Origin: an uncultured Collinsella sp.
Lineage (GTDB): Bacteria > Actinomycetota > Coriobacteriia > Coriobacteriales > Coriobacteriaceae
Length of the DNA: 53,628 bases
Direction: 5' to 3'
Assembly (NCBI GenBank): GCA_902493535.1
Contig: CABUQG010000010.1
Coordinates: forward strand, 1-53,628
Of this stretch, positions 27,173 to 37,861 are shown one piece after another. Position numbers and translations under genes: made by a program. The notes under the pieces are model-generated. The model saw nothing but the letters and a program-made list of their open reading frames with translations, did not search any database and was not told where the DNA came from. How positions within the stretch are numbered: the first letter of the stretch is position 1; every line of letters starts with the position of its first letter.

Positions 27173-27529
27173 CTAGTTCAGACGGCTCTTGAGCGCGTCG
27201 ATATGGATGCCGATCTTAAGGCTGGCGGGATCGATCTGGGCAATCTCCTGCAGAGTGAAGGCAACGGAGCTCGAAAGATTGTGGCAGACGGACTTCATGT
27301 TGACGCCGTTCTCGAGCACGACGTGAAGATCGACCGTAAGGCCGTTCTCATCGGCGGAGACAAGCACGCCCTTGCGGAGGCGCTGACCGGCAAGCAGGCG
27401 CACGCTCTCGGCGCCCTGGAGCTGCTCAGCCATACCGACAACGCCATAGCACGTCATCGCGGCATAACCGGCAATATCGGCAATAACGTCGTTCGAGACG
27501 CTCAGGCTGCCGTTAATGGTCTCAGACAC
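27173..27529 (-). CDS. Asp23/Gls24 family protein (YloU-like)
   Basis: A 118-residue protein with the Asp23 fold pattern: ISNDV-like SNDVIADIAGYAAMTCYGVVGM, then VDLHVVLENGVNM. Members are membrane-associated or stress-linked in Gram-positives and commonly precede fakA. The GTG at 27529 has AAGGAG six nt upstream, a much better start than the in-frame codons upstream. Function here is inferred from the family and the neighbour only. Confidence 0.88.
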   Translation of the reverse strand: MSETINGSLSVSNDVIADIAGYAAMTCYGVVGMAEQLQGAESVRLLAGQRLRKGVLVSADENGLTVDLHVVLENGVNMKSVCHNLSSSVAFTLQEIAQIDPASLKIGIHIDALKSRLN

Positions 27530-27688
27530 AAGAATCTCCTTTTCTTGGTGCTCGCGGCACCATGTCGTGGGAGCAATCATTGCAATATTCTACAACGACC
27601 GCGGCATGTTGAGGTGGTGGGCCTCGGGATTACATCCTCGACACGAAATGTTGATATGGTAACGTTCGCGAACGGCGATCGCGGCATG

Positions 27689-27718
27689 AAAAAACCCGCC
27701 GCATAAGCGACGGGTTTT
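27689..27718 (-). terminator. Terminator after the tRNA-Asn pair
   Basis: On the minus strand AAAACCCG-CGC pairs with GCG-CGGG around a 4-nt loop and is followed by six Ts. It closes the tRNA transcript. Confidence 0.88.
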
Positions 27719-27724
27719 ACAACC

Positions 27725-27799
27725 TGGCTCCCCGGGTAGGACTCGAACCTACAACAGCGCGGTTAACAGCCGCGTGCTCTACCATTGAGCTACCGAGGA
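27725..27799 (-). tRNA. tRNA-Asn (GTT), copy 2 in transcription order
   Basis: A complete cloverleaf of 75 nt including an encoded CCA. The acceptor stem TCCTCGG pairs with CCGGGGA (one G-U), discriminator G, anticodon loop CTGTTAACC with GTT, and T arm GGTTCGAGTCC. Identical to the copy 33 nt upstream. Confidence 0.97.
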
Positions 27800-27832
27800 A
27801 TTTAAAGCCCAACAGAAAGGGCTGGAAAATTC

Positions 27833-27907
27833 TGGCTCCCCGGGTAGGACTCGAACCTACAACAGCGCGGTTAACAGCCGCGTGCTCTACCATTGAGCTA
27901 CCGAGGA
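27833..27907 (-). tRNA. tRNA-Asn (GTT), copy 1 in transcription order
   Basis: Identical in sequence to the tRNA-Asn at 27725-27799, also with encoded CCA. The spacer between them contains a small hairpin (AGCCC/GGGCT) that may help processing. One promoter and one terminator enclose both. Confidence 0.97.
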
Positions 27908-27937
27908 ATAGGTGCGTGCTCTCAAGCAACGAAGTTT

Positions 27938-27965
27938 ATTATACGGACGAATCAGCTCAGGGCAA
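27938..27965 (-). promoter_or_regulatory. Promoter of the tRNA-Asn pair
   Basis: A consensus -10 TATAAT (27938-27943) and a -35 TTGCCC (27960-27965) with a 16-nt spacer, placed about 30 nt upstream of the first tRNA. This is the clearest sigma-A type promoter in the window. Confidence 0.85.
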
Positions 27966-27993
27966 GAACTTTTTTAAAGAAATTTTCCGACCC

Positions 27994-28047
27994 AGTCATT
28001 GGGGACGTTCTTAAACGACTAGTCATTCAAGAACGTCCCCAACGACT
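27994..28047. repeat. Palindromic intergenic element with GGGGAC
   Basis: TTGGGGACGTTCTT (27999-28012) pairs perfectly with AAGAACGTCCCCAA (28029-28042). The stem extends outward by AGTC/GACT with one mismatch. The 16-nt loop contains ACTAGT. No T-run follows. It sits between the tRNA promoter and the rpoD terminator. Confidence 0.7.
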
Positions 28048-28050
28048 ACA

Positions 28051-28085
28051 TGAAAGCGCCCCCAAGCGAATGTGCTTGAGGGCGC
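28051..28085 (-). terminator. Terminator after rpoD
   Basis: GCGCCCCCAAGC (28056-28067) pairs with GCTTGAGGGCGC (28074-28085) around a 6-nt loop, with one mismatch. A short T tract follows on the minus strand. Confidence 0.75.
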
Positions 28086-28096
28086 CTCTTGCTTGA

Positions 28097-29443
<1,347 letters not shown>

Positions 29444-29553
29444 AGATTCTCCCTTCATAGTCCACAGGACTCAATACTTTAGCACACACATAGACGTCTA
29501 TACCCAAAAAGAGGACTGGATATAGGCGAGAATACGCTGGTTGACCACAACAT

Positions 29554-31653
29554 CTAGGCCTGTTCGGTTCCTGCGGTCTCCAGACCAATCAAACGGAACG
29601 GGTCCGCCACGCCGCCGATCGACTTTTGCAGCTCGCGTTGACGCTGCGAATCCTGCGCGGCCTGCACGGTCAGCGCGCGACGGGCCTCATCATCGAGCGA
29701 ACGGTCCTGGCGCAGCTTGGCCTGTGCGGCACGCATGCGACGCTTGATGGTGTAGAGCTCGAGCGTATCGAGCATAAACACGATGTTCGTCTCGGTGGGG
29801 TGCTTGCTCGTCGCCGAGATGCGCCCGGCACTCACAAGCGTTGCCGCATCGGGACACACCGACCGCGCCGCATCCATGCAGGCTGCAGGATCGGTTCCCG
29901 GCGGCGTTGCCAAAACAGCCCATGCGATGGACTCGTGACGTGGGTCAACCCACTCGATGGAGCAGATGCGGTCGGCATACGTGCGGAACAGGTCGGGGTA
30001 GCTCGTGAGCATGGTCAGCAGCTCGCGCTCCCCTGCCAAGGACTTGCGCTCTAGATCGGTAAGAACCATAGGGGCCGAGGCGTCTGTCGGGGCACTGGCG
30101 GGCGCAGCGCCCATACCATCAGGCACATCGATCGGCGGAAGATCGTCGACGACCTCCACGGGCGCGGCACCGTAGGCATCGAGCGGGACGTAGTCGTACG
30201 GCTCTTCTTCGACCGGCGCGGACACCGGCGGCGTCGCGCCCGATGCCCAAGCACCGCGACCGGCATCGCGAGAACCCGACGCCCGACTGCCCGTCCCGCC
30301 GGACCGTTCGGCCTGCGCCCTCTGGCGCTCATAGTTTTGCTCGCGACGGCGCTCCGCATCTTCGCGCTTGGCGACATCGCGAAACACGCGGCCCGAGCTC
30401 GCGCGCACGGTCTCCAGATCCAAACCCAGCAGATCGGCAATCTGGATAAAGTACGTATCGATCATATAGCTGTCACGAAGCGGATAGATGAGCGTCAGCG
30501 CGTCCTCCAGCGCCTTGGCGCGACCGCCCGGCGTGGTGATGTCGCTCGACTCCTGCAGCGAACGGTAGACAAAGTCCATAAGCGGCTCGGCAGCGTCGAT
30601 GCGCGTCTGCAGTGCCTCGCCACCATGTGCGGTGATGAACTCCATGGGGTCGTTGCCGTCGGGGAGCACCACGCAGCGCAGGTCCATGGAATCCTGCTCG
30701 ATAAACTGAATCGCGCGACGGGCGGCCTTTTGTCCGGCGGCATCGCCGTCGAACATATACACGATGCGCTTGGCAAAGCGAGTGAGCGTCTTGACGTGAT
30801 GCTCCGTGAGCGCGGTGCCCAGCGTGGCGACAACGTTTTTAATCCCCGCTTCCCAACAGGCGATGCAGTCGGTATAGCCCTCTACCACGATGGCGGTATC
30901 CTGCGCGACGATAAACTCCTTGGCCCAATTAAAGCCGTAGAGGTTTCGCTTTTTATGAAACACGCTCGTCTCGGCGGTGTTGAGATACTTAGGCTGGCCG
31001 TCGCCCATAATGCGACCGCCAAAGGCAATGTTGTGACCCTGCTCGTCAAAGATGGGGAACATCACGCGGTCGTAAAAGCGGTCGGCAAGCTGCCCGCGCC
31101 CGCGACTCACGGCAACGTTGGCGTCGATCATCTCCTGCGGGGTAAAACCCGCCTGGGACAGGTGCGACACCAGCGCGTTACGGCCCGGTGCAAAGCCCAG
31201 GCAGTAGCGGCGGCAGACGTCGCCGCCCATGCCGCGGCTGGCAAAGTACTCGCGCGGACGGCCGTCCTTACCGCGCATGAGCATGGTGTGGTAGAACTGG
31301 GCGGTCTCGGCGCACAGATCGTAGATGCGGGCACGCTTGGTGCCGCGCTCGCGGCGATCTCCGGTGTCATGCAGCTCAATACCCGCGCGATCGGCCAAGT
31401 AACGGATTGACTCGGGAAAGCTCAGGTTCTCGCGCTTCATGATATACGTGAAAACGTCGCCACCCTCGCCGCAACCAAAGCAATGCCACACCTGCGTGGC
31501 GGGGATAATGTGGAAGGACGGCGTCTTCTCGCCATGGAAGGGGCAGCATCCCCAAAACTCATGGCCGCGAGGCTTGAGCTCGACCGTTTCCTGCACGATG
31601 GCAACCAGGTCAGACGCAGCGCGTACCTGGTCTTTTTCCTCATCGCTAATCAC
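29554..31653 (-). CDS. dnaG: DNA primase DnaG
   Basis: A 699-residue primase that makes RNA primers for replication. The N-terminal CHC2 zinc finger is CPFHGEKTPSFHI with HCFGC. The TOPRIM core holds IVVEGYTD and MFDGDAAGQKAA. A disordered Gly/Ser/Ala-rich insertion (roughly 455-520) precedes the C-terminal helicase-binding domain. The GTG start overlaps the ribF stop by 8 nt. Confidence 0.97.
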   Translation of the reverse strand: MISDEEKDQVRAASDLVAIVQETVELKPRGHEFWGCCPFHGEKTPSFHIIPATQVWHCFGCGEGGDVFTYIMKRENLSFPESIRYLADRAGIELHDTGDRRERGTKRARIYDLCAETAQFYHTMLMRGKDGRPREYFASRGMGGDVCRRYCLGFAPGRNALVSHLSQAGFTPQEMIDANVAVSRGRGQLADRFYDRVMFPIFDEQGHNIAFGGRIMGDGQPKYLNTAETSVFHKKRNLYGFNWAKEFIVAQDTAIVVEGYTDCIACWEAGIKNVVATLGTALTEHHVKTLTRFAKRIVYMFDGDAAGQKAARRAIQFIEQDSMDLRCVVLPDGNDPMEFITAHGGEALQTRIDAAEPLMDFVYRSLQESSDITTPGGRAKALEDALTLIYPLRDSYMIDTYFIQIADLLGLDLETVRASSGRVFRDVAKREDAERRREQNYERQRAQAERSGGTGSRASGSRDAGRGAWASGATPPVSAPVEEEPYDYVPLDAYGAAPVEVVDDLPPIDVPDGMGAAPASAPTDASAPMVLTDLERKSLAGERELLTMLTSYPDLFRTYADRICSIEWVDPRHESIAWAVLATPPGTDPAACMDAARSVCPDAATLVSAGRISATSKHPTETNIVFMLDTLELYTIKRRMRAAQAKLRQDRSLDDEARRALTVQAAQDSQRQRELQKSIGGVADPFRLIGLETAGTEQA

Positions 31654-32653
31654 GGATGCTCACCCCCTGATCGCCCAAGTTGTGACGAATATCCTCGATA
31701 TTACCCTCGACGGTCGCGATCAACTCATCCAGCGAATCGAACACACGCGAGGGACGCAGCCAGCGCGTAAACGCCAGCGAAACGGAAGCGCCGTACAGGT
31801 CGCCCGTATAACCAATTAAATTAGCCTCGAGATGCGCCGAAGCGACATCGTCGGCATACGTCGGCGGCAGTCCGACGTTCACGGCAGCGGGCCACGCGGT
31901 GTCATCGACCAGCACCAGACCCTCATACACGCCATCGGCTGGCACCTGAATGCCGTCGGGAACCTGCAGGTTTGCCGTGGGAAAGCCCATGCCAGAACCC
32001 TCGTGACGGCCGCGAATAACACCGCCACGCACCATATACGGACGGCCGAGCAACTCAGCAGCCAGCTCCACATGGCCCTGTCCGAGCTCATGACGGATAC
32101 GGGTGGCGCAAATGGCCTCACCGCCCTCGCAAAGCAAGTCGTGCCCGTATACGTCAACGCCGCGCTCGGCACCCCAGGCGCGCATCTCGGCAACACCAGA
32201 AGCACCGCCACGACCCAGCCTAAAGTCGCTGCCAACGCGAATCGATCGAATGTCGACCAGACGCGACACCAGCGAGAGAAAAGCAACATGGTCAAGCGCC
32301 GCAACCTCAGGCGTAAAGGGAACGGCCACCACCGCATCGACCCCGGTTTGAGCCAGGGCATGCAGACGGTCGGCCGTCGTCATCAATTTTTGAGCGGGCG
32401 AAGAGCTCACCACGACGTCCGGGTCGGGATCGAATGTAACTACGACCGCCTTGCAGCCATGGGCACGGGCATCACGGACAAGCGCCGCAATGAGCTCCTG
32501 GTGGCCACGGTGAACGCCGTCGAACACGCCGATAGCAATCGATGCGGCACCCAAGTGCTCACACTCATCAAACGTATCGGCAGCAACGATGCGAGCCTCG
32601 TCCGACTCGCCCGCGAAAAAGACACGCGCGAGCTCGTGAGCGGACAACATCAT
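31646..32653 (-). CDS. ribF: Bifunctional riboflavin kinase/FAD synthetase
   Basis: A 335-residue enzyme making FMN and then FAD. The N-terminal FAD synthetase half has IGVFDGVHRGHQELI, a nucleotidyltransferase site, and RVGSDFRLGRGG. The C-terminal flavokinase half has MVRGGVIRGRHEGSGMGFPTANL. Overlaps truB (ATGA) upstream and dnaG downstream. The truB-ribF order is common. No FMN riboswitch is present because the gene is internal to an operon. Confidence 0.96.
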   Translation of the reverse strand: MMLSAHELARVFFAGESDEARIVAADTFDECEHLGAASIAIGVFDGVHRGHQELIAALVRDARAHGCKAVVVTFDPDPDVVVSSSPAQKLMTTADRLHALAQTGVDAVVAVPFTPEVAALDHVAFLSLVSRLVDIRSIRVGSDFRLGRGGASGVAEMRAWGAERGVDVYGHDLLCEGGEAICATRIRHELGQGHVELAAELLGRPYMVRGGVIRGRHEGSGMGFPTANLQVPDGIQVPADGVYEGLVLVDDTAWPAAVNVGLPPTYADDVASAHLEANLIGYTGDLYGASVSLAFTRWLRPSRVFDSLDELIATVEGNIEDIRHNLGDQGVSIRD

Positions 32654-33582
32654 CGAACACCGCCGATTGCCTGCGGAAACACGTGCTCCATAACAAAGCG
32701 GCCACTCTCAATGCGGGCGAGCGCCTTGAGTCCCCCATCGAGCACCAGCGCAAACAGCGCCTTCGAGACATCGAAATCGGCAAGCGCACGCTCAACGGGA
32801 ATGCGTCGGCCGCAGAGCAGGTCGTCGGCAAGATTGCCCGGCAAGTCAACACGTGTGGCGCCCAGGGCCGCAATGGGATCCAGGGCAAAGCCAGCCGCGG
32901 ACTCGGGAGAAAGCTCCTCGACCGCATGACAAGCGCCAATGGAAACAACACCGGAAGCCGTGCGGCGCAGCGCGGAAATATGCGCGGCGCTATCGCAAGC
33001 GTGGCCCAGGTCGCGAGCGAGCGCACGGATATAGGTGCCCTTGCTCACCGAGAACGCCACGGTCCACACACACGTATCACCTTCGCCGCCCACGGCGATC
33101 AGGTCGGCGGCATAGACCTCGACGGGGCGCGGAGGTAGGTCCACCGCATTGCCCTCGCGAGCAGACTTGTAGGCGCGAACGCCATTGACCGAGATAGCAG
33201 AAAACGCCGGCGGCACCTGCATCTGCGGGCCCAGCATGGCGGCCAAGCGCTCACGAGCATAGGCAGGATCGCGGAGCTCGTTGGCAACAGCCACCGTGCG
33301 GACCGCCTCGCCCTCCGCATCATCGGTATTGGTCTCGGCGCCAAACGAGATGTCGGCGACATAGCTTTTGGTATCGAGGGTTAGCATGCCCAGCAGACGA
33401 GTAGCCTGGCCAACGCCCACCACCATGACGCCGGATGCCATGGGGTCGAGCGTGCCGGCATGGCCGACGCGCCGCTCATGGAGGGCGCGTCGGCATTGCG
33501 AGACCACATCGTGGGACGTGCAGCCCACCGGCTTATCGACGGCGAGCAGCATATTCAGTTGAGAAGGCGTACGACGAGCCAT
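32650..33582 (-). CDS. truB: tRNA pseudouridine(55) synthase TruB
   Basis: A 310-residue enzyme that forms the conserved pseudouridine 55 in the T loop of tRNAs. The signature GHAGTLDPMASGV carries the catalytic Asp, and SKGTYIRALARDLG is the second family motif. It follows the DHH phosphoesterase gene by 15 nt and overlaps ribF. Intact, normal length. Confidence 0.97.
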   Translation of the reverse strand: MARRTPSQLNMLLAVDKPVGCTSHDVVSQCRRALHERRVGHAGTLDPMASGVMVVGVGQATRLLGMLTLDTKSYVADISFGAETNTDDAEGEAVRTVAVANELRDPAYARERLAAMLGPQMQVPPAFSAISVNGVRAYKSAREGNAVDLPPRPVEVYAADLIAVGGEGDTCVWTVAFSVSKGTYIRALARDLGHACDSAAHISALRRTASGVVSIGACHAVEELSPESAAGFALDPIAALGATRVDLPGNLADDLLCGRRIPVERALADFDVSKALFALVLDGGLKALARIESGRFVMEHVFPQAIGGVR

Positions 33583-33597
33583 GTACCATCCAAAAAG

Positions 33598-34641
33598 TTA
33601 AAGCTCGACGGTCACCGAAGCGGGATCCTCCCCCACCAGCTCGGCCAGCATGGGAAGTGCCACGGCGAGCGTCTCGCGAATTGTTCCGTTGTTGGAAAAG
33701 CCGGCGGCGGCATGATGCCCGCCACCGCCAAAGTTGGCAGCGATCTCGGACACATCGAGGTCACCCTTGGAGCGCAGGTTGCCGCGCACCTTGGTATCGC
33801 CGTCGATGCCCTTTAAGAACAGGCAGACCTCGACGCCCATCACCGAACGCACCACATCGACCAGACCGTCACATTCATCCGAGGTGACGCCGCAGGCCTC
33901 AAGGTCGCTCTGGAAGGCATAGCTATACGCCACGCGCCCGTGCGCGACCGTCTTGATACGGCCCATGACAATGGACTTGAGGTGCAAAAACTCGACGCGC
34001 ATGCTCTGATAGACCTCGAGTGCGACACGAGCCGGATTGGCGCCATGCGCCACCAGGCGCGAAGCAGCATGGAACGCGGCAGCATCGGCGTTCTGGTACT
34101 GGAAACGACCGGTGTCGGTCACCAAGCCGCACAGCAAGCAGGTCGCGACGCCGTCACGTGCGACAATGCCGCAATTGTCCAAGAAACGGTCGATGATCAT
34201 GGCGCAGGCCGCGGCATCGACGCGCCTCAGACTGAGCTCGGCAAACTCCTCGCGCGCCGGATGATGATCGAAGCACACCACATGCTTGGAGCGACGAAGC
34301 ACCTCGGCAGAATTATTGAGGCGCTCGACGACCGGTACGTCCACCGAGATGAACAGGTCAGGATTGCCGGCGTACGCAGATGCCGGCACCAGGCGATCGG
34401 AGCCTTCCATAAAGCGGTAGATACGCGGAACCGGGTCATCGTCTGCCAGCAGCAGCGCAATGTCCTTGTTGGGGAAAAACTTCATGAGCGAAAGGCCCAG
34501 ACCCAATACGGAGCCCAAGGCGTCGCCATCGGGAGAAGTATGTCCCGAAATCGCAATGGAGGACGCACCCTCGATGAGCTCGAGGATGCGTCGCTGAATA
34601 TCTGCAGACTCGCACGAGGCGAGGTCGGCGGAATTAGTCAT
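33598..34641 (-). CDS. DHH/DHHA1 phosphoesterase, NrnA-type oligoribonuclease
   Basis: A 347-residue phosphoesterase of the NrnA family, which degrades nano-RNAs and can hydrolyse pAp or cyclic dinucleotide products. The DHH domain shows SGHTSPDGDALGS, the Asp of ISVDVP and the DHH motif CFDHHPA; the DHHA1 domain ends with FGGGGHHAAAGF. The position between rbfA and truB is typical. Substrate preference is not visible. Its start overlaps the rbfA stop. Confidence 0.93.
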   Translation of the reverse strand: MTNSADLASCESADIQRRILELIEGASSIAISGHTSPDGDALGSVLGLGLSLMKFFPNKDIALLLADDDPVPRIYRFMEGSDRLVPASAYAGNPDLFISVDVPVVERLNNSAEVLRRSKHVVCFDHHPAREEFAELSLRRVDAAACAMIIDRFLDNCGIVARDGVATCLLCGLVTDTGRFQYQNADAAAFHAASRLVAHGANPARVALEVYQSMRVEFLHLKSIVMGRIKTVAHGRVAYSYAFQSDLEACGVTSDECDGLVDVVRSVMGVEVCLFLKGIDGDTKVRGNLRSKGDLDVSEIAANFGGGGHHAAAGFSNNGTIRETLAVALPMLAELVGEDPASVTVEL

Positions 34642-35044
34642 CTAAAGCTGCCTCCTGGGCGGCATCCGCTATCGGATAGCCGTCCTCGTCCTTTTCGATC
34701 GCAAGCGTGGCGGGAACGTTTTCCAGCGCACGCGTGATGCGCTCGGCCTCATCGGTCGAGCGATCGATGCGAAAATCGAGCTCGGGCGTGACACGCCAAT
34801 CGAGCGAGCGAGCCAACAGGCTACGAATGCGGCCCTTGGCGCTTGCGAGCGCCTCCATGACCTCGTCGTAGCGGCTCGCATCGCACGACACGTACACACG
34901 CGCGAACGAACGGTCCACCGCGACCTCGACCGCGGTCAAAGTAACCAGGTCGAGACGCGGATCGGAAACCTCAAAGAGCAGGATATAACCGAGCTTCTCG
35001 CGAAGCTGCTCGCCCAGACGGCGGGTTGCCTGCGTTTGCTTCAT
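34634..35044 (-). CDS. rbfA: 30S ribosome-binding factor RbfA
   Basis: A 136-residue KH-like maturation factor of the 30S subunit. MKQTQATRRLGEQLREKLGY begins the helix typical of RbfA; VSDPRLDLVTLTAVEVAVDRSFARVYVS and RSLLARSLDWRVTPELDFRID are core segments. The ATG at 35044 follows AGGGGG. The open frame extends upstream, where infB is coded in another frame. Confidence 0.95.
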   Translation of the reverse strand: MKQTQATRRLGEQLREKLGYILLFEVSDPRLDLVTLTAVEVAVDRSFARVYVSCDASRYDEVMEALASAKGRIRSLLARSLDWRVTPELDFRIDRSTDEAERITRALENVPATLAIEKDEDGYPIADAAQEAALDD

Positions 35045-35055
35045 AGCGCTACCCC

Positions 35056-37770
35056 CTACTCGGTACGGGCAACCTGGTCGATGCGGTAACCCTCGATCTG
35101 GTCGCCGGGCTTGATGTCCTGGAAGTTCTCCAGGCCAATGCCGCCCTCGGAACCGCTCTTGAGGCTCTTGGCCTCGTCCTTGTAGTGGCGCATCGAGGCG
35201 ATCTTGCCGTTGAAGACCACGATACCGTCGCGCACCAGACGCACGGAATCGGTCGCGGCGATCTCGCCCTCCTCGATGCGGACACCGGCGGCGATGCCGA
35301 CTTTGGGCACCTTGAAGGTGTCCAGGACGGTCGCGGTACCCGTGGAGACCTCGACCTCGGTGGGCTTGAGCATGCCGATGCGGGCAGCGTCGAGCTCCTC
35401 GAGGCACTTATAGATAACGTCGTAGCAACGAATCTCGACGCCCTCGCGCTCGGCTGCGGAGCGGGCCTTGCCGTCGGGACGCACGCCAAAGCCGATGATG
35501 ATGGCGTTGGAGGCGTCGGCCAGGACGACGTCGGTCTCGTTGATAGCACCGACGGCGGAGTGGATCGTGTTGATGCGGACCTCGGACTGATCCATCTTGT
35601 CGAGCGAGTCCTGAAGGGCCTCGATGGAACCCTGGACGTCGGCCTTGATGATCAGGTTGAGCTCCTTGACCTCGGCGTCGGCGATGGTCTCGAAGAGGTT
35701 CTCGAGCGTGACGTGCTTCACGCGGCTCTGCTCCTCGATACGGGCCTTGAGCGAGCGCTCATCGGCCAAGGCGCGAGCCTCGCGCTCGTCCTCGAACACG
35801 CGGAACTCGTCGCCGGCGTTGGGCACGGACTGCAGGCCCAGGATCTCGACGGCGTCGGAGGGGCCGGCCTCGGTGACGGCGTTGCCCTTGGGATCGAGCA
35901 TGGCGCGGACGCGGCCGTAGGTAAGGCCGGCGACCAGCGTATCGCCCACGTGCAGGGTACCGCGGGTCACCAGCACGGTAGCGACCGAACCGCGGCCCTT
36001 GTCGAGCTTAGCCTCGAGGACGTTACCGGAGGCAAAGGTGTCGGGGTTGGCCTTGAGCTCGAGCACGTCGGCCTGGAGCAGCACGGTCTCGAGCAGGTCG
36101 TCGATACCGATCTTCTGCTTGGCCGAGATGTTGACGAACATGTTCTGTCCGCCCCACTCCTCGGGGATGATGCCGTACTCGGTGAGCTCCTGGCGCACGC
36201 GGTCGGGGTTAGCGCCCGGCTTATCGATCTTGTTGACGGCGACGACGATGGGTACGCCGGCGGCCTTGGCGTGGTTGATCGACTCGATGGTCTGAGGCAT
36301 GACGCCGTCGTCGGCAGCCACGATCAGGATGACGATGTCGGTCACCTTGGCGCCGCGGGCACGCATGGCCGTAAAGGTGGCGTGGCCCGGGGTATCGATG
36401 AAGGTGATCTTGCGGTCGTTGATCATGACCTGCGAAGCGCCGATGGCCTGGGTAATGCCGCCCGCCTCGCCGGCAGCGACACCGGTGTGACGGATGGCGT
36501 CGAGCAAGCTCGTCTTGCCGTGGTCGACGTGACCCATGACGGTGACGACCGGGGCGCGGGGCTTAAGGTCGGCGGGATCGTCGTAGAACGAGAAGGTGTT
36601 CTCCTCCTCGGGGGTGATGATTTTGATCTGACGGCCCAGGTCGTCGGCAACGAGCTCGACGAGGTCGTCGGACATGGACTGCGTCATCGTGAGCGGCGTG
36701 CCCAGCAGGAACAGGCGCTTGATGATGTCGTTGGCCGGAACGTCGAGCGCCTCGGCAAGCTCCTGGACGGTAACGCCCTGGGAGACCTTGATGGCGTCGA
36801 GTTCCTCGGGGTTCACGCCCTGGGCCAGCGCCTCCTCAATCTTGCGCTCCTCCTGAGCCTTAGCAGCCTCACGCTCGCGCTTCTCCTTGCGCTTCTTGCG
36901 GCGACCGGTGGACTCGCGAGAGGCCTCCTCGACGGCGGCGCGGGCCTCCTCGAGCACCTTCTCGCGGCTGTACTCCTCGGCCTCACGCGCCATGCGGCTG
37001 TAGTGGTCCTCATCGTTGCCGTGACCGCCCTTGCGCTTCTTGCCCTTGCCCTGCTTATCGGGGTTGGGGAAGTCCATGCCGGCAGCGACGTTGTTGCTGG
37101 CGTTGGTGCGATGGCTGTGCGGACGGCTCTCGGAGGCGTGGCGATCGGAGTTGTTGTCGGAGGCGTTGCGATCGTTACGACGGCCACCGCGACGGTCGTT
37201 GTTGCCGCCACGACGGTTACCGCGCTCGGAGGCGCGCTCGGCCTTGGCCTTCTCCTCGGCGTCCTTCTTCTCCTTGAGCACGGTCTCCTGTGCGGCGATC
37301 TGGTCGAGCAGCGAACGGAAGCGCGAGCCGGAGTCGGAAGCGGGGACGGCGCGGCGCTGGGCCTCGCGGGCAGCCTCCTCCTTCTCGCGGGCAAGGCGCT
37401 CCTGCTCGGCCTTCTTCTTGGCCTCGGCCTCGGCGCGGGCGGCCTCCTCAGCAGCCTGGGCGGCGGCGAACTGGCGGCGCTCCTCCTCGCGTGCCTTCTC
37501 GGCGGCGATGCGCTCACGCTCGGCCTCGGCAGCGCGCGCTGCCTCCTCGGCGGCGGCTGCCTCCTCCTCGGCCTGCTTGGCGGCCTCGACTTCCTTGGCG
37601 CGGGCCTCGATCACCGAGGCGAGCTGCTTGCGGACCATGGCGACGTAAGCGTCCTCCAGAGCGGAGGAAGCGGACTTAGCGGGAATCTTCATTTCGGCGA
37701 GATGACCCATCAGTTCCTTGGAGGTCATGCCGAACTCTTTGGCCAGGGTGGACACACGGACTTTTGCCAT
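35056..37770 (-). CDS. infB: Translation initiation factor IF-2
   Basis: A 904-residue initiation GTPase. A short IF2N domain (VSTLAKEFGMTSKEL) opens the protein. A long Ala/Glu/Arg coiled-coil and Arg/Asn/Gly-rich linker covers about 55-300. The G domain near residue 410 shows GHVDHGKTSLLD, DTPGHATF and NKIDKPGA. Domains II, III and the fMet-tRNA binding C2 domain (VSTGTATVLDTFKVPKVG) follow. The ribosome site is AGGTGA. It follows nusA by 91 nt, with no ylxR or L7Ae gene between them. Confidence 0.97.
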   Translation of the reverse strand: MAKVRVSTLAKEFGMTSKELMGHLAEMKIPAKSASSALEDAYVAMVRKQLASVIEARAKEVEAAKQAEEEAAAAEEAARAAEAERERIAAEKAREEERRQFAAAQAAEEAARAEAEAKKKAEQERLAREKEEAAREAQRRAVPASDSGSRFRSLLDQIAAQETVLKEKKDAEEKAKAERASERGNRRGGNNDRRGGRRNDRNASDNNSDRHASESRPHSHRTNASNNVAAGMDFPNPDKQGKGKKRKGGHGNDEDHYSRMAREAEEYSREKVLEEARAAVEEASRESTGRRKKRKEKREREAAKAQEERKIEEALAQGVNPEELDAIKVSQGVTVQELAEALDVPANDIIKRLFLLGTPLTMTQSMSDDLVELVADDLGRQIKIITPEEENTFSFYDDPADLKPRAPVVTVMGHVDHGKTSLLDAIRHTGVAAGEAGGITQAIGASQVMINDRKITFIDTPGHATFTAMRARGAKVTDIVILIVAADDGVMPQTIESINHAKAAGVPIVVAVNKIDKPGANPDRVRQELTEYGIIPEEWGGQNMFVNISAKQKIGIDDLLETVLLQADVLELKANPDTFASGNVLEAKLDKGRGSVATVLVTRGTLHVGDTLVAGLTYGRVRAMLDPKGNAVTEAGPSDAVEILGLQSVPNAGDEFRVFEDEREARALADERSLKARIEEQSRVKHVTLENLFETIADAEVKELNLIIKADVQGSIEALQDSLDKMDQSEVRINTIHSAVGAINETDVVLADASNAIIIGFGVRPDGKARSAAEREGVEIRCYDVIYKCLEELDAARIGMLKPTEVEVSTGTATVLDTFKVPKVGIAAGVRIEEGEIAATDSVRLVRDGIVVFNGKIASMRHYKDEAKSLKSGSEGGIGLENFQDIKPGDQIEGYRIDQVARTE

Positions 37771-37861
37771 ATGACTTCACCTACCCTTTCTGGCACCTTG
37801 GGTGCCTAGAGACTGAACGAGCGTGGGAGATGCGCCGGGACCCGCCCGGCGCGACCGCGCG

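Noticed and set aside
27725..27907. CRISPR-like repeat
   Set aside because: The two repeats are full tRNA-Asn genes. No CRISPR array was seen anywhere in the window.
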